From contig CALQIT020000024.1 in NCBI GenBank assembly GCA_943330705.2, positions 1-33,784 of the forward strand: DNA of 33,784 bases. The letters are read 5' to 3'. The stretch is from Streptomyces griseus. GTDB taxonomy: Bacteria > Bdellovibrionota > Bdellovibrionia > Bdellovibrionales > Bdellovibrionaceae. Both the position numbers and the translations under genes were made by a program. The first letter of the stretch is position 1. Each line of letters opens with the position of its first letter. Of this stretch, positions 1 through 7,818 are shown piece by piece. The notes beneath the pieces were generated by a model. It worked only from the letters and a program-made list of their open reading frames with translations. It searched no databases and was not told where the DNA came from.

Positions 1-690
1 AATACGGCAGTCGGTTATCAAGCGATCTACGGTATGTTTCCGCCTCAGCCGCCTGCGCCCCATCCCGTGGCCCTTGTTCCCTATGGTTCATACTGGCCAG
101 GTGGTAACACGGCTGGAATAGGCAATACCTATGTCGGTGCCAATGCCGGCGGCAGTGTAATTGGAAGCAGGCATATTGCGATTGGAGTTAATGCCATTGC
201 CGCTGCAAGTAACAGCATACAAATCGGACAGGGTCGAAATGCATTGGGCGTGGCGGTTGCGGGGGAAGGTTCTCTTAAGATCGGTGATTCTTACAACATT
301 CTGATCCCCCAGCTTGGGGCTACGGGGGTTGGTCTTTTTTTTGACGCGGCCACTGGTTTTGTTGGTACTCCTGCCTCGGACCGGCGGTTGAAGAAAAATA
401 TTGAGCCTATCACTATGGCTATGGCGAAAATTCTTCGATTGCAGGGGGTTACTTATTTGCCCAAGAATGCGCCTCAGACAAAAACTAGGATTTATGGATT
501 GATTGCGCAGGATGTGGAGCCTGTGGTTCCGGCGGTGGTGAATACGGCTCCAGATAAACGAAAGACGAAAACGATCAACTATGCGGCTTTGGTTGGGCTG
601 TTGGTTGAGGGCGTCAAAGAGCAGCAAAAAACAATTGAAGGGAATCGAAGGGTTTCGGATCAAATTAGAAAATTAGTGGAATCAAGATAG
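1..690 (+). CDS. Surface protein with C-terminal S74 intramolecular chaperone domain (5' end missing)
   Basis: The reading frame is open from base 1 (N-T-A-V-G-Y-Q-A-I-Y-G before the first ATG at 34), so the gene begins upstream of the window. The visible N-terminal part has Gly/Asn/Ile-rich repeats of the type G-N-T-Y-V-G-A-N-A-G-G and I-A-I-G-V-N-A, as in left-handed beta-roll heads of trimeric adhesins and fibre proteins. The C-terminal part carries S-D-R-R-L-K-K-N-I-E-P followed by Y-G-L-I-A-Q-D-V-E, the signature of the peptidase S74 (endosialidase-type) chaperone. In that family the domain trimerises the fibre and cleaves itself off at a Ser/Lys dyad; Ser and Lys are both present. The tail after it is charged and probably coiled coil. 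Likely a secreted or surface fibre; no phage genes are visible beside it. Family call is firm, role is inference. Confidence 0.85.
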   Translation, partial: NTAVGYQAIYGMFPPQPPAPHPVALVPYGSYWPGGNTAGIGNTYVGANAGGSVIGSRHIAIGVNAIAAASNSIQIGQGRNALGVAVAGEGSLKIGDSYNILIPQLGATGVGLFFDAATGFVGTPASDRRLKKNIEPITMAMAKILRLQGVTYLPKNAPQTKTRIYGLIAQDVEPVVPAVVNTAPDKRKTKTINYAALVGLLVEGVKEQQKTIEGNRRVSDQIRKLVESR

Positions 691-750
691 ATAACAGGAA
701 AGATAACAAGACACAGAAATAGATAAAATTAAAAAAAACGGAGTCAGCGC

Positions 751-1209
751 ATGGAAACCCCGGTAAATATCGCAAGTGACAGACCCTATCGAAGAGCTAA
801 GGTTTTGGTAAATCCCAACTTCCAGTGGAAGATGGTGGCCTGGGGTTTAGCTTCAATTGCGACGATTGTGTTTTTGATTTTTATTTCAGATTTTATTTTG
901 TTTTCACAGCTAAAGAATGTTGGCTATGAATCAGGGTTTTCCGCAGAACATAGCTATTTTCAAATTTTTTCCGAGTTCCAGCACCGCCGCCAGTTGATGT
1001 TGCTGGTTCTGTCGTTTTCTTTGTTCACCTTACACGTTGGATTTTACGTGATTTATTCCCATCGCATTGCAGGGCCGATTTATGGTTCGATCAAATATCT
1101 AAATGAAATGAGTTCAGGTAAGAAGCCGGGGCCATTGAAATTTCGCAAGAAAGATTTTTTCCCAGAACTAGCTGATGCTATTAATCGCGTGGCGGATAAA
1201 AATCGCTAG
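751..1209 (+). CDS. Small two-helix inner-membrane protein, HAMP-like
   Basis: 152 residues from an ATG preceded by GGAG at 740-743. Two hydrophobic segments, about residues 30-52 and 90-111, flank a periplasmic stretch of roughly 40 residues. The second helix runs into Y-S-H-R-I-A-G-P-I-Y, then a linker and an amphipathic helix. H-R-I-A-G-P at the end of a membrane helix is typical of stand-alone HAMP-like proteins in delta-proteobacteria, usually without any catalytic domain. No kinase, cyclase or chemoreceptor domain follows. The gene stands alone between the S74 gene and a convergent gene. Function unknown; it may act as a signalling adaptor. Confidence 0.75.
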   Translation: METPVNIASDRPYRRAKVLVNPNFQWKMVAWGLASIATIVFLIFISDFILFSQLKNVGYESGFSAEHSYFQIFSEFQHRRQLMLLVLSFSLFTLHVGFYVIYSHRIAGPIYGSIKYLNEMSSGKKPGPLKFRKKDFFPELADAINRVADKNR

Positions 1210-1238
1210 GCGCAGACCAGAGCAGAAACCAGAGAAGT

Positions 1239-1266
1239 AGACCCCGATCAGCTTTGATCGAAGTCT
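1239..1266. terminator. Hairpin between convergent genes, candidate bidirectional terminator
   Basis: AGAC pairs with GTCT (1239-1242 and 1263-1266), and inside that CGATCA pairs with TGATCG (1245-1250 and 1255-1260) around a GCTT loop. An outer GAGCA/TGCTC pair (1220-1224 and 1268-1272) could extend it. It lies exactly between the stop codons of two convergent genes. Neither side has a clear T-tract, so intrinsic termination is only a suggestion. Confidence 0.35.
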
Positions 1267-1281
1267 GTGCTCTAGAAATAA

Positions 1282-2286
1282 TTAGTTACCAAACAGGGTG
1301 CTGTAAACAAGATCCATTTGGGCGCGTGTTGTGCCTAAAAGCAGAGTATCGCCATGAATCCAGTCCGTCTCTCGCTCTAGGCGGTCGGTGAAATAAAGAC
1401 GGCGAATTCCTTTGGCCTGAATTTTCAAAGTTTTTTCTGGAGTCAAAAATTGGCTGAATTGCTCCATCAAGTCGTTGGCTTGTTTGCTGGAATCAACATC
1501 AGAAAATGAGATTTCAGAAAAATTGGCGATGGCGATAGTATTTAATAACTGCCTCACCGCAAGCTCCGTGACGTAGTTTCGCTGTTGAAAAGGACCGTCG
1601 TAAGAAAGTTCAAGACGCAAGACCTTTCGGGTTACAAGTTTCCCATTTTCAAAAGTTTGCTGCGGATACTGCATGCAGCTGCTTTTTTTCATATTATGCG
1701 AGGACTCAACAACTTGAATCACATCAAATCGGGCCAGCGCTGCCCTGTAAGAGCGGTCTGACAAAATTGAATTCAATAGGTCTAGATGATTAAGATAAGA
1801 ACTATTCGCCGCAGTCGTGCCAAATAGGAGGTCGCGCATTCGTTCTATTTTTAGCTTGGGATAGATGGCGAATAGCTGGGTTTCTATTTCATTGATCAGG
1901 CTTAGCTCTGCGTGAAAAACAGGCAGGTTTTGCATCACAAATGCCGAGTCCGTTCCATCTGCGTTCAAAAGTAGAGCATGCTCCCGAAGTGAAGCCCTGA
2001 TTTCAGTATCCGCAGAGGTGGTCTCTGCGGTGTAGGGTTGAATCAAGGAAACCTTTTGGATCAAGGCTCCTTTGCCAAAATATTCAGTGATGCCCATTTG
2101 GAAAACTAGGTCATAAAGGTGATTAATGGATTCGATCTTCTTTACAAAGGGAAGGTTCGCGCTGAATCCAACTTCAATTCGATTTTGCAGCTGCTCCAGT
2201 TTGGCTGTGTAGTTAAGCTCTGCGAAGCTGGTTGAGGAGATCGCAATAAGACCTGAAATAGCAAAGAGTTTTACAATTTTAAACAT
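1282..2286 (-). CDS. Secreted or periplasmic protein of unknown function
   Basis: I start this gene at the ATG read from 2286 rather than at an in-frame ATG 93 bases earlier. It is preceded by AGGGGG at a good distance, and it begins with a clean signal peptide (M-F-K-I-V-K-L-F, a hydrophobic core, then cleavage after S-F-A). The longer form would bury the signal sequence and would overlap the promoter elements at 2318-2346. The mature protein of about 310 residues is mixed alpha/beta with no motif I recognise and few cysteines. It faces the upstream genes convergently and is divergent from ldcA. No homologous family named. Confidence 0.75.
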   Translation of the reverse strand: MFKIVKLFAISGLIAISSTSFAELNYTAKLEQLQNRIEVGFSANLPFVKKIESINHLYDLVFQMGITEYFGKGALIQKVSLIQPYTAETTSADTEIRASLREHALLLNADGTDSAFVMQNLPVFHAELSLINEIETQLFAIYPKLKIERMRDLLFGTTAANSSYLNHLDLLNSILSDRSYRAALARFDVIQVVESSHNMKKSSCMQYPQQTFENGKLVTRKVLRLELSYDGPFQQRNYVTELAVRQLLNTIAIANFSEISFSDVDSSKQANDLMEQFSQFLTPEKTLKIQAKGIRRLYFTDRLERETDWIHGDTLLLGTTRAQMDLVYSTLFGN

Positions 2287-2317
2287 AGGCAAGGCCCCCT
2301 TTGAATTGTTTGCATAA

Positions 2318-2346
2318 GTGATAGAAGGACCGCTTGAGCTTGTCAA
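2318..2346 (-). promoter_or_regulatory. Sigma-70-like promoter of the secreted protein gene
   Basis: Read on the minus strand there is TTGACA (2346-2341), a 17-base spacer and TATCAC (2323-2318). The start codon follows about 32 bases later. A 16-base palindrome abuts the -35 box. Predicted from consensus match only. Confidence 0.5.
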
Positions 2347-2361
2347 AACAAAGCTTTGTTT
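2346..2361. promoter_or_regulatory. 16-bp perfect palindrome next to a -35 box, candidate operator
   Basis: AAACAAAGCTTTGTTT is its own reverse complement. Its edge coincides with the -35 hexamer of the minus-strand gene starting at 2286, a position where an activator or repressor commonly binds. The divergent ldcA promoter is about 90 bases away, so it might also influence that gene. The binding protein is unknown. Confidence 0.4.
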
Positions 2362-2452
2362 CAGTTTTTGCTCAGTCAATGAGACCTATAATGATACCTA
2401 GCGAAATTTCTTAAGGCCTTGGGCGTGCGGTTAAACTCTTTCAATTAAGGCT

Positions 2453-2482
2453 TTGAAACTGCTTCGATTATTCTTGTAAGAT
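2453..2482 (+). promoter_or_regulatory. Sigma-70-like promoter of the ldcA-mpl operon
   Basis: TTGAAA at 2453-2458, an 18-base spacer and TAAGAT at 2477-2482. The ldcA start at 2513 gives a leader of about 24 bases containing AAGGA. Good consensus match, unverified. Confidence 0.55.
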
Positions 2483-2512
2483 AGAAGTTCAAGAAGGCAA
2501 AAGGAAAAATAT

Positions 2513-3436
2513 ATGAAATGGCCAGTGCTAAGGGGCGGAGATCTTGTTGATGTTGTTGCCCCAGGTTCTGCTTCGCAGCCGCAGGTGGTCGAAGCCGCGC
2601 TGAATTATCTGAAGTCTTTGGGTTTGGTCGGTCGATTTCCCGCAGATAGCATGACTTCGGCGGTGGCCTTTCATTCTAATTCGGATCTCAATCGATTTTT
2701 GTTTCTAAAAAAAGCATTGCTGGCCAAGGATTCAAAAGCAGTTTGGTGTTTGCGTGGGGGCTATGGGGCCTTAAGGCTAATACCTTTTTTTGAAAAAATT
2801 AAAAAACCTGCTAGGTCTAAGTTATTAATAGGTTACAGCGATATCACAAGTCTTCACTTGCAGCTGAATCAAAAATGGAAATGGCCTAGTCTGCACGGGC
2901 CTTTGCTTGAAAATAGTCGGGCAGGGCGGATTGACCCTCGGGATTTGGATGAGCTTAGCGCCGCTCTTTTTGGTAAGGTAACGTCAATTCAAGATGAATT
3001 ATTTGCCTTAAATTCCGCAGCACTAAAACTAAAGAAAACGAAGTCATCTTTGACCGGCGGGAATTTAACGGTGCTGGCCTCGCATGCAGGAACCAACTTG
3101 GCAATGAAGGCCAAAGGCAAGATCGTCATTCTTGAAGACCTCGGGGAACGCGGCTACCGCGTCGATCGTTTTCTCGAGCAGTTACGGCAATCACAGGCTT
3201 TCTCGGGGGCGGTGGCCATCGTATTCGGTGATTTTTTAAAAGGCGAAGAGGCCGACGGCCAAGATCTTGCCCCTTTGGCTATCGAAAGATTTGCCCGAGA
3301 AATTAAAATTCCTTGTTTTCAAGGTATTAAGGCCGGGCACGGGGTTCGAAATAGGCCCTGGTTTTTTGCAACCAAGGCGCAGATTGTTGGTGGCGCTAGC
3401 CCTCAATTGATAGTTGATACAGGAGTGCAAAAGTGA
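2513..3436 (+). CDS. ldcA: Muramoyltetrapeptide LD-carboxypeptidase (peptidase S66)
   Basis: 307 residues, the usual S66 length, with no signal peptide, so cytoplasmic. The family removes the terminal D-Ala from murein tetrapeptides to give tripeptides during cell-wall recycling. The catalytic triad is visible: nucleophile Ser109 in I-G-Y-S-D-I-T, Glu208 in I-L-E-D-L-G-E and His276 in K-A-G-H-G. Other family marks are V-V-A-P-G-S near the N-terminus, C-L-R-G-G-Y-G at about 79-85 and S-L-H-G-P. The ATG follows AAGGAAAAATAT. The stop codon overlaps the GTG start of the next gene (GTGA), implying translational coupling. The product tripeptide is the substrate of Mpl, encoded two genes downstream. 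Confidence 0.93.
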   Translation: MKWPVLRGGDLVDVVAPGSASQPQVVEAALNYLKSLGLVGRFPADSMTSAVAFHSNSDLNRFLFLKKALLAKDSKAVWCLRGGYGALRLIPFFEKIKKPARSKLLIGYSDITSLHLQLNQKWKWPSLHGPLLENSRAGRIDPRDLDELSAALFGKVTSIQDELFALNSAALKLKKTKSSLTGGNLTVLASHAGTNLAMKAKGKIVILEDLGERGYRVDRFLEQLRQSQAFSGAVAIVFGDFLKGEEADGQDLAPLAIERFAREIKIPCFQGIKAGHGVRNRPWFFATKAQIVGGASPQLIVDTGVQK

Positions 3437-4494
3437 GCAGCTCTCAGTTCGAGCAGAAGTTGATAAAGCAGATTGAGCCCGTTCTTGCACCTGCCAGCCC
3501 AGGTGTTCAAGTGCAAGTCCATCAAGGGGGCCGAAAAATTTGCGATATTTCGGTCGGTGAAACCTACCCCTACTATGACCTTGCCAGTCTAACCAAAATC
3601 ATTTTCACCACCCAGCTTATGATGAAGGCCTTTGACGAAGGTCGTTGGAATTTGGAAACAAAAGTGAAAGACATTCTTTCCTGGTTTCCGTATTCCGCTT
3701 TATTGATTAAGGATTTGCTGACCCATTTTTCGGGATTGACTTGGTGGTTTCCGATCTACAAAAAGCTGGATTTAAATGCCTCGCGGGTTGATCGCTGGAC
3801 TGAGTCCGCTCGAATTATTCGTGATCTGCAGCTAGAAAATGAACACAAAGACGAAAGTGTTTATTCAGACATTGGTTTTATTTTATTGGGTCACATTCTT
3901 GAGGGTCTGTATTCGTTACCCTTGTTAGACCTGTGGACCCGCACCAAAGAGACCTTCTATCCAGGGACCTCGCTGGAATTTCACGAGAACAATCAGCCAA
4001 AGGCAAAGGTTCAGTACTATGCACCGACCGAAAGATGCCTGTGGCGGGGGCGAACTTTACAAGGTGAAGTGCACGATGAAAACGCTTGGTCTTTTGGCGG
4101 GATTTCTTCCCATGCGGGACTGTTTGGCAGTGTGGATGATGTTTCTTGGTTTGGTTTTTTTGTGCGAAGTCAGCTGCGCGGGATATCTAAAACTGCAATC
4201 CGGCAAAAGACCGCTCAGGTTTTTGCCAGTCGGGCAAGGCCTTCGGGAAAAGGCGATTGGGCCTTGGGCTACATGATGCCGACCCCAGGCAGTGCAAGTT
4301 GTGGGATTTATTTTTCGCCTTACTCTATTGGCCACACCGGTTTTACTGGGACTTCGATTTGGTATGATCCATCTATTGATTTGATTGTTACGATTCTTAG
4401 TAATCGAGTTTTTCTTGGCCGGGAAAATAAAGAGTTTGTAAAGCTTCGCCCTCAGATTCATAATTGGATCATTGAGGGATTAAGGAGAACCTAA
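3433..4494 (+). CDS. Serine hydrolase of the class C beta-lactamase / penicillin-binding protein fold
   Basis: 353 residues from a GTG with AGGAG just upstream. The active-site motifs are S-L-T-K (Ser52, Lys55), Y-S-D (Tyr144 to Asp146, in place of Y-x-N) and H-T-G (301-303, in place of K-T-G). H-D-E-N-A followed by G-G-I-S-S-H-A-G-L-F-G, at about 214-232, is typical of this family. No signal peptide or membrane anchor is visible, so it is predicted cytoplasmic, unlike true beta-lactamases. It lies between ldcA and mpl with 4-base and 3-base junctions, which suggests it acts on muropeptides or related recycling intermediates. The substrate is inference; antibiotic hydrolysis is less likely. 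Confidence 0.85.
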   Translation: MSSSQFEQKLIKQIEPVLAPASPGVQVQVHQGGRKICDISVGETYPYYDLASLTKIIFTTQLMMKAFDEGRWNLETKVKDILSWFPYSALLIKDLLTHFSGLTWWFPIYKKLDLNASRVDRWTESARIIRDLQLENEHKDESVYSDIGFILLGHILEGLYSLPLLDLWTRTKETFYPGTSLEFHENNQPKAKVQYYAPTERCLWRGRTLQGEVHDENAWSFGGISSHAGLFGSVDDVSWFGFFVRSQLRGISKTAIRQKTAQVFASRARPSGKGDWALGYMMPTPGSASCGIYFSPYSIGHTGFTGTSIWYDPSIDLIVTILSNRVFLGRENKEFVKLRPQIHNWIIEGLRRT

Positions 4495-4497
4495 GCA

Positions 4498-5925
4498 ATG
4501 TCCTTCCCAGATTTGCAACCAGGAGCCCATATTCATTTGATGGGAATTTGCGGAACCGCAATGGCTAGTCTTGCCGGTTTATTGAAGGACCGTGGCTTTA
4601 AGGTAACGGGCAGTGATTCGAATCCCTATCCGCCGATGTCGACACAATTGGCAAGCTTAGGGATTAGCATTGCCAAGGGCTATAAAGCTGAAAATCTAAA
4701 ATTGCATCCTGACTTTGTCATCGTCGGTAACGTGATCTCTGCCAACAACGAAGAGGCCCAGGAGCTAGCCCGGCTAAAGATCCCCTTTACTTCGCTGCCC
4801 AAGGCCATGGGTGAATTTATAATCGAAGATCGGGAATCCATTGTTGTCAGCGGGACCCACGGAAAAACCACGACCACTTCAATGATCGCTTGGGTGGCCG
4901 AGCAGCTTGGCTACAAACCCGGATTTTTGATCGGGGGAATTCCTAAAAATTTTTCCCGTTCTTTTCAGAATCCGGGTGGTGACTTGTTTGTTATTGAAGG
5001 TGACGAATACGATACGGCCTATTTTGACAAGGTCCCAAAGTTTGTTCATTACAAACCAAAGTACGTTATTCTAACAAGTATTGAATTTGATCATGCCGAC
5101 ATTTACAAGGATCTAGGTGCCGTCAAAGACGCCTTCATCCAGCTGATGAAGTTAATTCCTGAAGACGGAATTCTAGTCTGTTCCCATGCGGATTTGAACA
5201 TTGCGGAAATCAGAAAATATTGTAAAGCCCGACGAATCTTTACTTACGGAATAAACGAGGGCGACTACCGGACCCGGGATATTAAAGTCAGCGACGGCGG
5301 GTCTAGTTTTTTTGTCGATGGACCAGGCCAGCCCTCAGTCGCGCAGATTCAATTGAAAATGACCGGAGAATACAACGTTCTAAATGGCCTGGCGGTTGTC
5401 GCTATGGCTGATGCTTTAAAGTGGAATCTTAAGAAAACCAGCGAAGCGCTGAATCTGTTTAGCGGAGTCAAGCGGCGCCAAGAGATTCTAGGCGAGCCCG
5501 CTGGCGTGCTGGTCATCGAGGACTTTGCACATCATCCAACGGCCGTGCGCGAAACCGTGCGCGGAATTCAGGCCAGTTATCCAGGGCGAAAACTGTTTTC
5601 AGTTTTCGAACCGCGCTCGGCCACCAGTCGAAGAAAATTTTTTCAAAAGCAGTATGTAGAGGCCTTCGCAAAAAGTCCTGAAGTATTGATTGCCAAAGCT
5701 TTTGATCAAACTAAAATTGATCAACAAGACAGGTTTAGCAGTGAAGAATTGGCTGCCGATTTGATTCAGCAGGGTTGTTCTGCTTCCGTTTTTGAAAATG
5801 CCGATCAGATTGTAAGTGATTTGGCCCAGAGGACTCGCAAAGGGGACCTGGTCTTAATCATGAGTAACGGTGGTTTTGATGGCATTTACGAAAAACTACT
5901 TTCAGCATTACAGGCGCGATCCTGA
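4498..5925 (+). CDS. mpl: UDP-N-acetylmuramate:L-alanyl-gamma-D-glutamyl-meso-diaminopimelate ligase
   Basis: 475 residues, close to the E. coli enzyme. The protein re-attaches salvaged murein tripeptide to UDP-MurNAc, using ATP, in the cytoplasm. The N-terminal Rossmann domain begins H-L-M-G-I-C-G-T-A-M-A (13-23), the form that separates Mpl from MurC. The ATP-binding Mur-ligase loop is S-G-T-H-G-K-T-T-T-T (118-127). A Mur ligase middle domain and a C-terminal domain with F-E-P-R-S follow. It starts at an ATG with AAGGAG about 10 bases upstream, three bases after the preceding stop. It completes the recycling trio with ldcA. The next gene follows after 150 bases, so this is probably the end of the operon. 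Confidence 0.94.
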   Translation: MSFPDLQPGAHIHLMGICGTAMASLAGLLKDRGFKVTGSDSNPYPPMSTQLASLGISIAKGYKAENLKLHPDFVIVGNVISANNEEAQELARLKIPFTSLPKAMGEFIIEDRESIVVSGTHGKTTTTSMIAWVAEQLGYKPGFLIGGIPKNFSRSFQNPGGDLFVIEGDEYDTAYFDKVPKFVHYKPKYVILTSIEFDHADIYKDLGAVKDAFIQLMKLIPEDGILVCSHADLNIAEIRKYCKARRIFTYGINEGDYRTRDIKVSDGGSSFFVDGPGQPSVAQIQLKMTGEYNVLNGLAVVAMADALKWNLKKTSEALNLFSGVKRRQEILGEPAGVLVIEDFAHHPTAVRETVRGIQASYPGRKLFSVFEPRSATSRRKFFQKQYVEAFAKSPEVLIAKAFDQTKIDQQDRFSSEELAADLIQQGCSASVFENADQIVSDLAQRTRKGDLVLIMSNGGFDGIYEKLLSALQARS

Positions 5926-6075
5926 GAACTTCAAAGTTGGCTTGCGTCAAAAGCTGAGTCTAGTTTACTTATTCATTGGACTACCCCCTCTACCTAAGCG
6001 ACCATTTTTATGACGGCCTAGGTCGGCGAATAAATTATGTTCATGTGAAACAAATCCTTTCGGAGGGGACTACTG

Positions 6076-6795
6076 ATGTTGGAAACTTTTGATAAAATTG
6101 CAGCGGCGTTTAGTCACGGTGGCTTTTGGATGTACCCCATCTTAATATTTCAGTTGGTCACAATTTCAATTATGCTGGAACGAGGGCTTGCTCTTTTCAA
6201 AAGAAGAAAATTGAATCAATCCAGCTTTGCGGCAACCTTCGAAGATCAAATCCGGCGCGGCGAGCTTGATTTAGTGATTAGAAAAGCACAGGAATTGAAG
6301 GCTGAAAATCCGGTGGCAGCAGCAATTATCGCTGGCTCGGAAGCCGCGGCCAACTTTGGTGGAAAAGATGAAATCCAAGGCAAAATGGATGAGGTCCTTT
6401 TGCACGAAAATTCTTTATTGGATCGGCGAATTCCATTTTTGTCCATGCTGGGCAACGTTGCGACGCTGACGGGACTGCTAGGAACAATCACGGGAATGAT
6501 CAAGTCCTTTGCTGCCGTTGCCTATTCGAACCCAGCTGAAAAAGCGTCCTTGCTGGCGGCTGGTATTTCTGAGGCCATGAATGCCACAGCCTATGGTTTA
6601 ATTACGGCTATTCCCGCTTTGTTAGCCTACGCAATTCTGCAAAATCGGGCAAATCAGCTGGCTGAAGATTTAAATCAAGGGGCCTTGAAAGCTTTCAACT
6701 GGCTTAGTTTTGCCTTTGACCCAATCACTTTAAAAAGTCCTTTGCGATCAGCAAAAAAAGCAAGTGAAGGTCTAGCCCCCGAGATCAATGCATGA
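6076..6795 (+). CDS. TolQ/ExbB/MotA-family proton channel subunit, Agl/Glt-type motor
   Basis: 239 residues with three predicted membrane helices at about 17-37, 121-145 and 165-188, the TolQ/ExbB topology. The conserved region L-T-G-L-L-G-T-I-T-G-M-I (131-142) and A-M-N-A-T-A-Y-G-L-I-T-A-I-P (167-180) match the family. Such proteins form the pentameric stator that conducts protons with a TolR/ExbD dimer in the inner membrane. GGAGGGG precedes the start. It is the first gene of a ten-gene cluster and overlaps the next start by four bases (ATGA). One TolQ-like plus two TolR-like genes is the composition of the Myxococcus AglRQS gliding motor, to which this is most comparable. Confidence 0.9.
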   Translation: MLETFDKIAAAFSHGGFWMYPILIFQLVTISIMLERGLALFKRRKLNQSSFAATFEDQIRRGELDLVIRKAQELKAENPVAAAIIAGSEAAANFGGKDEIQGKMDEVLLHENSLLDRRIPFLSMLGNVATLTGLLGTITGMIKSFAAVAYSNPAEKASLLAAGISEAMNATAYGLITAIPALLAYAILQNRANQLAEDLNQGALKAFNWLSFAFDPITLKSPLRSAKKASEGLAPEINA

Positions 6796-7247
6796 GTTCG
6801 AATCGACGACGGCACATCGATTTTGAAATTAATTTGATTCCCTTTATTGACTTGCTGTCGGTCTGTATCTGTTTTTTGCTTTTGACTGCGGTTTGGCTGC
6901 AGGTGGGATCCTTGAATGTCAAACAGGCCGTCGGTGGGCAGGCGGCATCGGAAAGCCTGAAAAAGCCAACTATGTGGGTTTTGATGGGCGAGGGCGGAGA
7001 AATTTCCCTGGACGTGAGGGATGCGAAAATTCCAGCAGGTCTTGTTAAGCAAAAAGTGGCCGGAAAAGATGGTCGTCCTGATTTTGATAATTTAGAAAAA
7101 ATTGTCAGCCGACTTCGTCAATCCGAGCCAATGTTGGTAACCGCACTTTTGCAGCCGGTAAAAGCTTCTGTCTACGAAGACATTATTGATTTAATGGATC
7201 GATTTAAAAAATCAGGAATTATTGATTTAGGAGTATCGCCCCTTTAG
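6792..7247 (+). CDS. TolR/ExbD-family protein, first of two
   Basis: 151 residues with a short cytoplasmic N-terminus, a single membrane helix at about 16-37 and a periplasmic domain. The helix begins N-L-I-P-F-I-D-L-L-S, and Asp20 is the expected proton-carrying residue (equivalent to Asp25 of ExbD). The periplasmic part ends with a TolR-like segment, Y-E-D-I-I-D-L-M-D-R-F-K. Start coupled to the channel gene by ATGA. Likely assembles with the 6076 gene product and possibly with the second TolR-like protein. Confidence 0.9.
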   Translation: MSSNRRRHIDFEINLIPFIDLLSVCICFLLLTAVWLQVGSLNVKQAVGGQAASESLKKPTMWVLMGEGGEISLDVRDAKIPAGLVKQKVAGKDGRPDFDNLEKIVSRLRQSEPMLVTALLQPVKASVYEDIIDLMDRFKKSGIIDLGVSPL

Positions 7248-7274
7248 TGGGAGGAAGCACCTGAGGATGAATAA

Positions 7275-7772
7275 ATGTTAAGACAAGGTATCCTGAAAAA
7301 CAGCGCATTTCACAGTGTTATCGGCGAAAGTTCAATTATTGCACCAAGGGGCGAAAAGCGACAGCGAAGTATCGTTGCTGATCTTTTATTGACGGCCTTG
7401 ATCGATGCATTTTCGATTCTGGTCATTTTTCTTTTGATGAGTTTTTCCTCGACCGGCGAAGTCCTTTTTATGGGAAAAGACATGGAGCTTCCGAAGGCTG
7501 CCAAAGGCGAGGTCTTGGACCGTGTGCCCGTGGTGCGAATTAATGACGGAAAATACTATTTGGAGGACACCGAGGTCGCAGCCGATGGCTTAACCGCGGC
7601 GATCATTGAGCTGCGCAAAAAATTTCAAGAGACTCGTCCGAATGAAGAATTCCCGTCTGTCCTGACCATTCAGGCAGATCGCAGAGTCAGATATGAAATT
7701 TTAAGCTCAATTATTCAGGCCTCTAGTCAGGCGGGGATTAGTGATATTAAGTTTGCGATAGTTATGAAGTAG
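7275..7772 (+). CDS. TolR/ExbD-family protein, second of two
   Basis: 165 residues, single membrane helix at about 36-56 containing T-A-L-I-D-A-F-S-I-L-V-I-F, with Asp44 as the likely proton carrier; Asp36 lies at the membrane edge. The periplasmic domain contains L-T-I-Q-A-D-R-R-V-R-Y-E-I-L, a typical ExbD ending. The cytoplasmic N-terminus is longer (about 35 residues, basic) than in the first copy, and the two paralogues are clearly divergent. GAGG lies about nine bases before the ATG. The stop codon sits inside a run of 11-base tandem repeats. Confidence 0.9.
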   Translation: MLRQGILKNSAFHSVIGESSIIAPRGEKRQRSIVADLLLTALIDAFSILVIFLLMSFSSTGEVLFMGKDMELPKAAKGEVLDRVPVVRINDGKYYLEDTEVAADGLTAAIIELRKKFQETRPNEEFPSVLTIQADRRVRYEILSSIIQASSQAGISDIKFAIVMK

Positions 7773-7806
7773 CTATGAAGTAGCTATGATTTAGCTATAA
7801 AGTAGG
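7763..7806 (+). repeat. Four 11-bp tandem repeats spanning the stop codon of the second exbD-like gene
   Basis: Units of the form TATGAAGTAGC occur at 7763-7773, 7774-7784, 7785-7795 (TATGATTTAGC) and 7796-7806 (TATAAAGTAGG). The stop TAG at 7770-7772 lies in the first unit, so the others are untranslated spacer before the next gene. The period is not a multiple of three, which is tolerable only because it follows a stop. Confidence 0.8.
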
Positions 7807-7818
7807 CATGGAGGCCTT

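Noticed and set aside
88-663. Long minus-strand frame opposite the S74 gene
   Set aside because: Antisense shadow of a clearly recognised domain; its translation has no protein-like character and no ribosome site.
5926-6075. Search for a promoter of the motor operon, including a FliA-type one
   Set aside because: TTGCGT at 5942 with a 17-base spacer leads to a poor -10 (TTACTT), and no good flagellar-sigma match was found; not strong enough to annotate.
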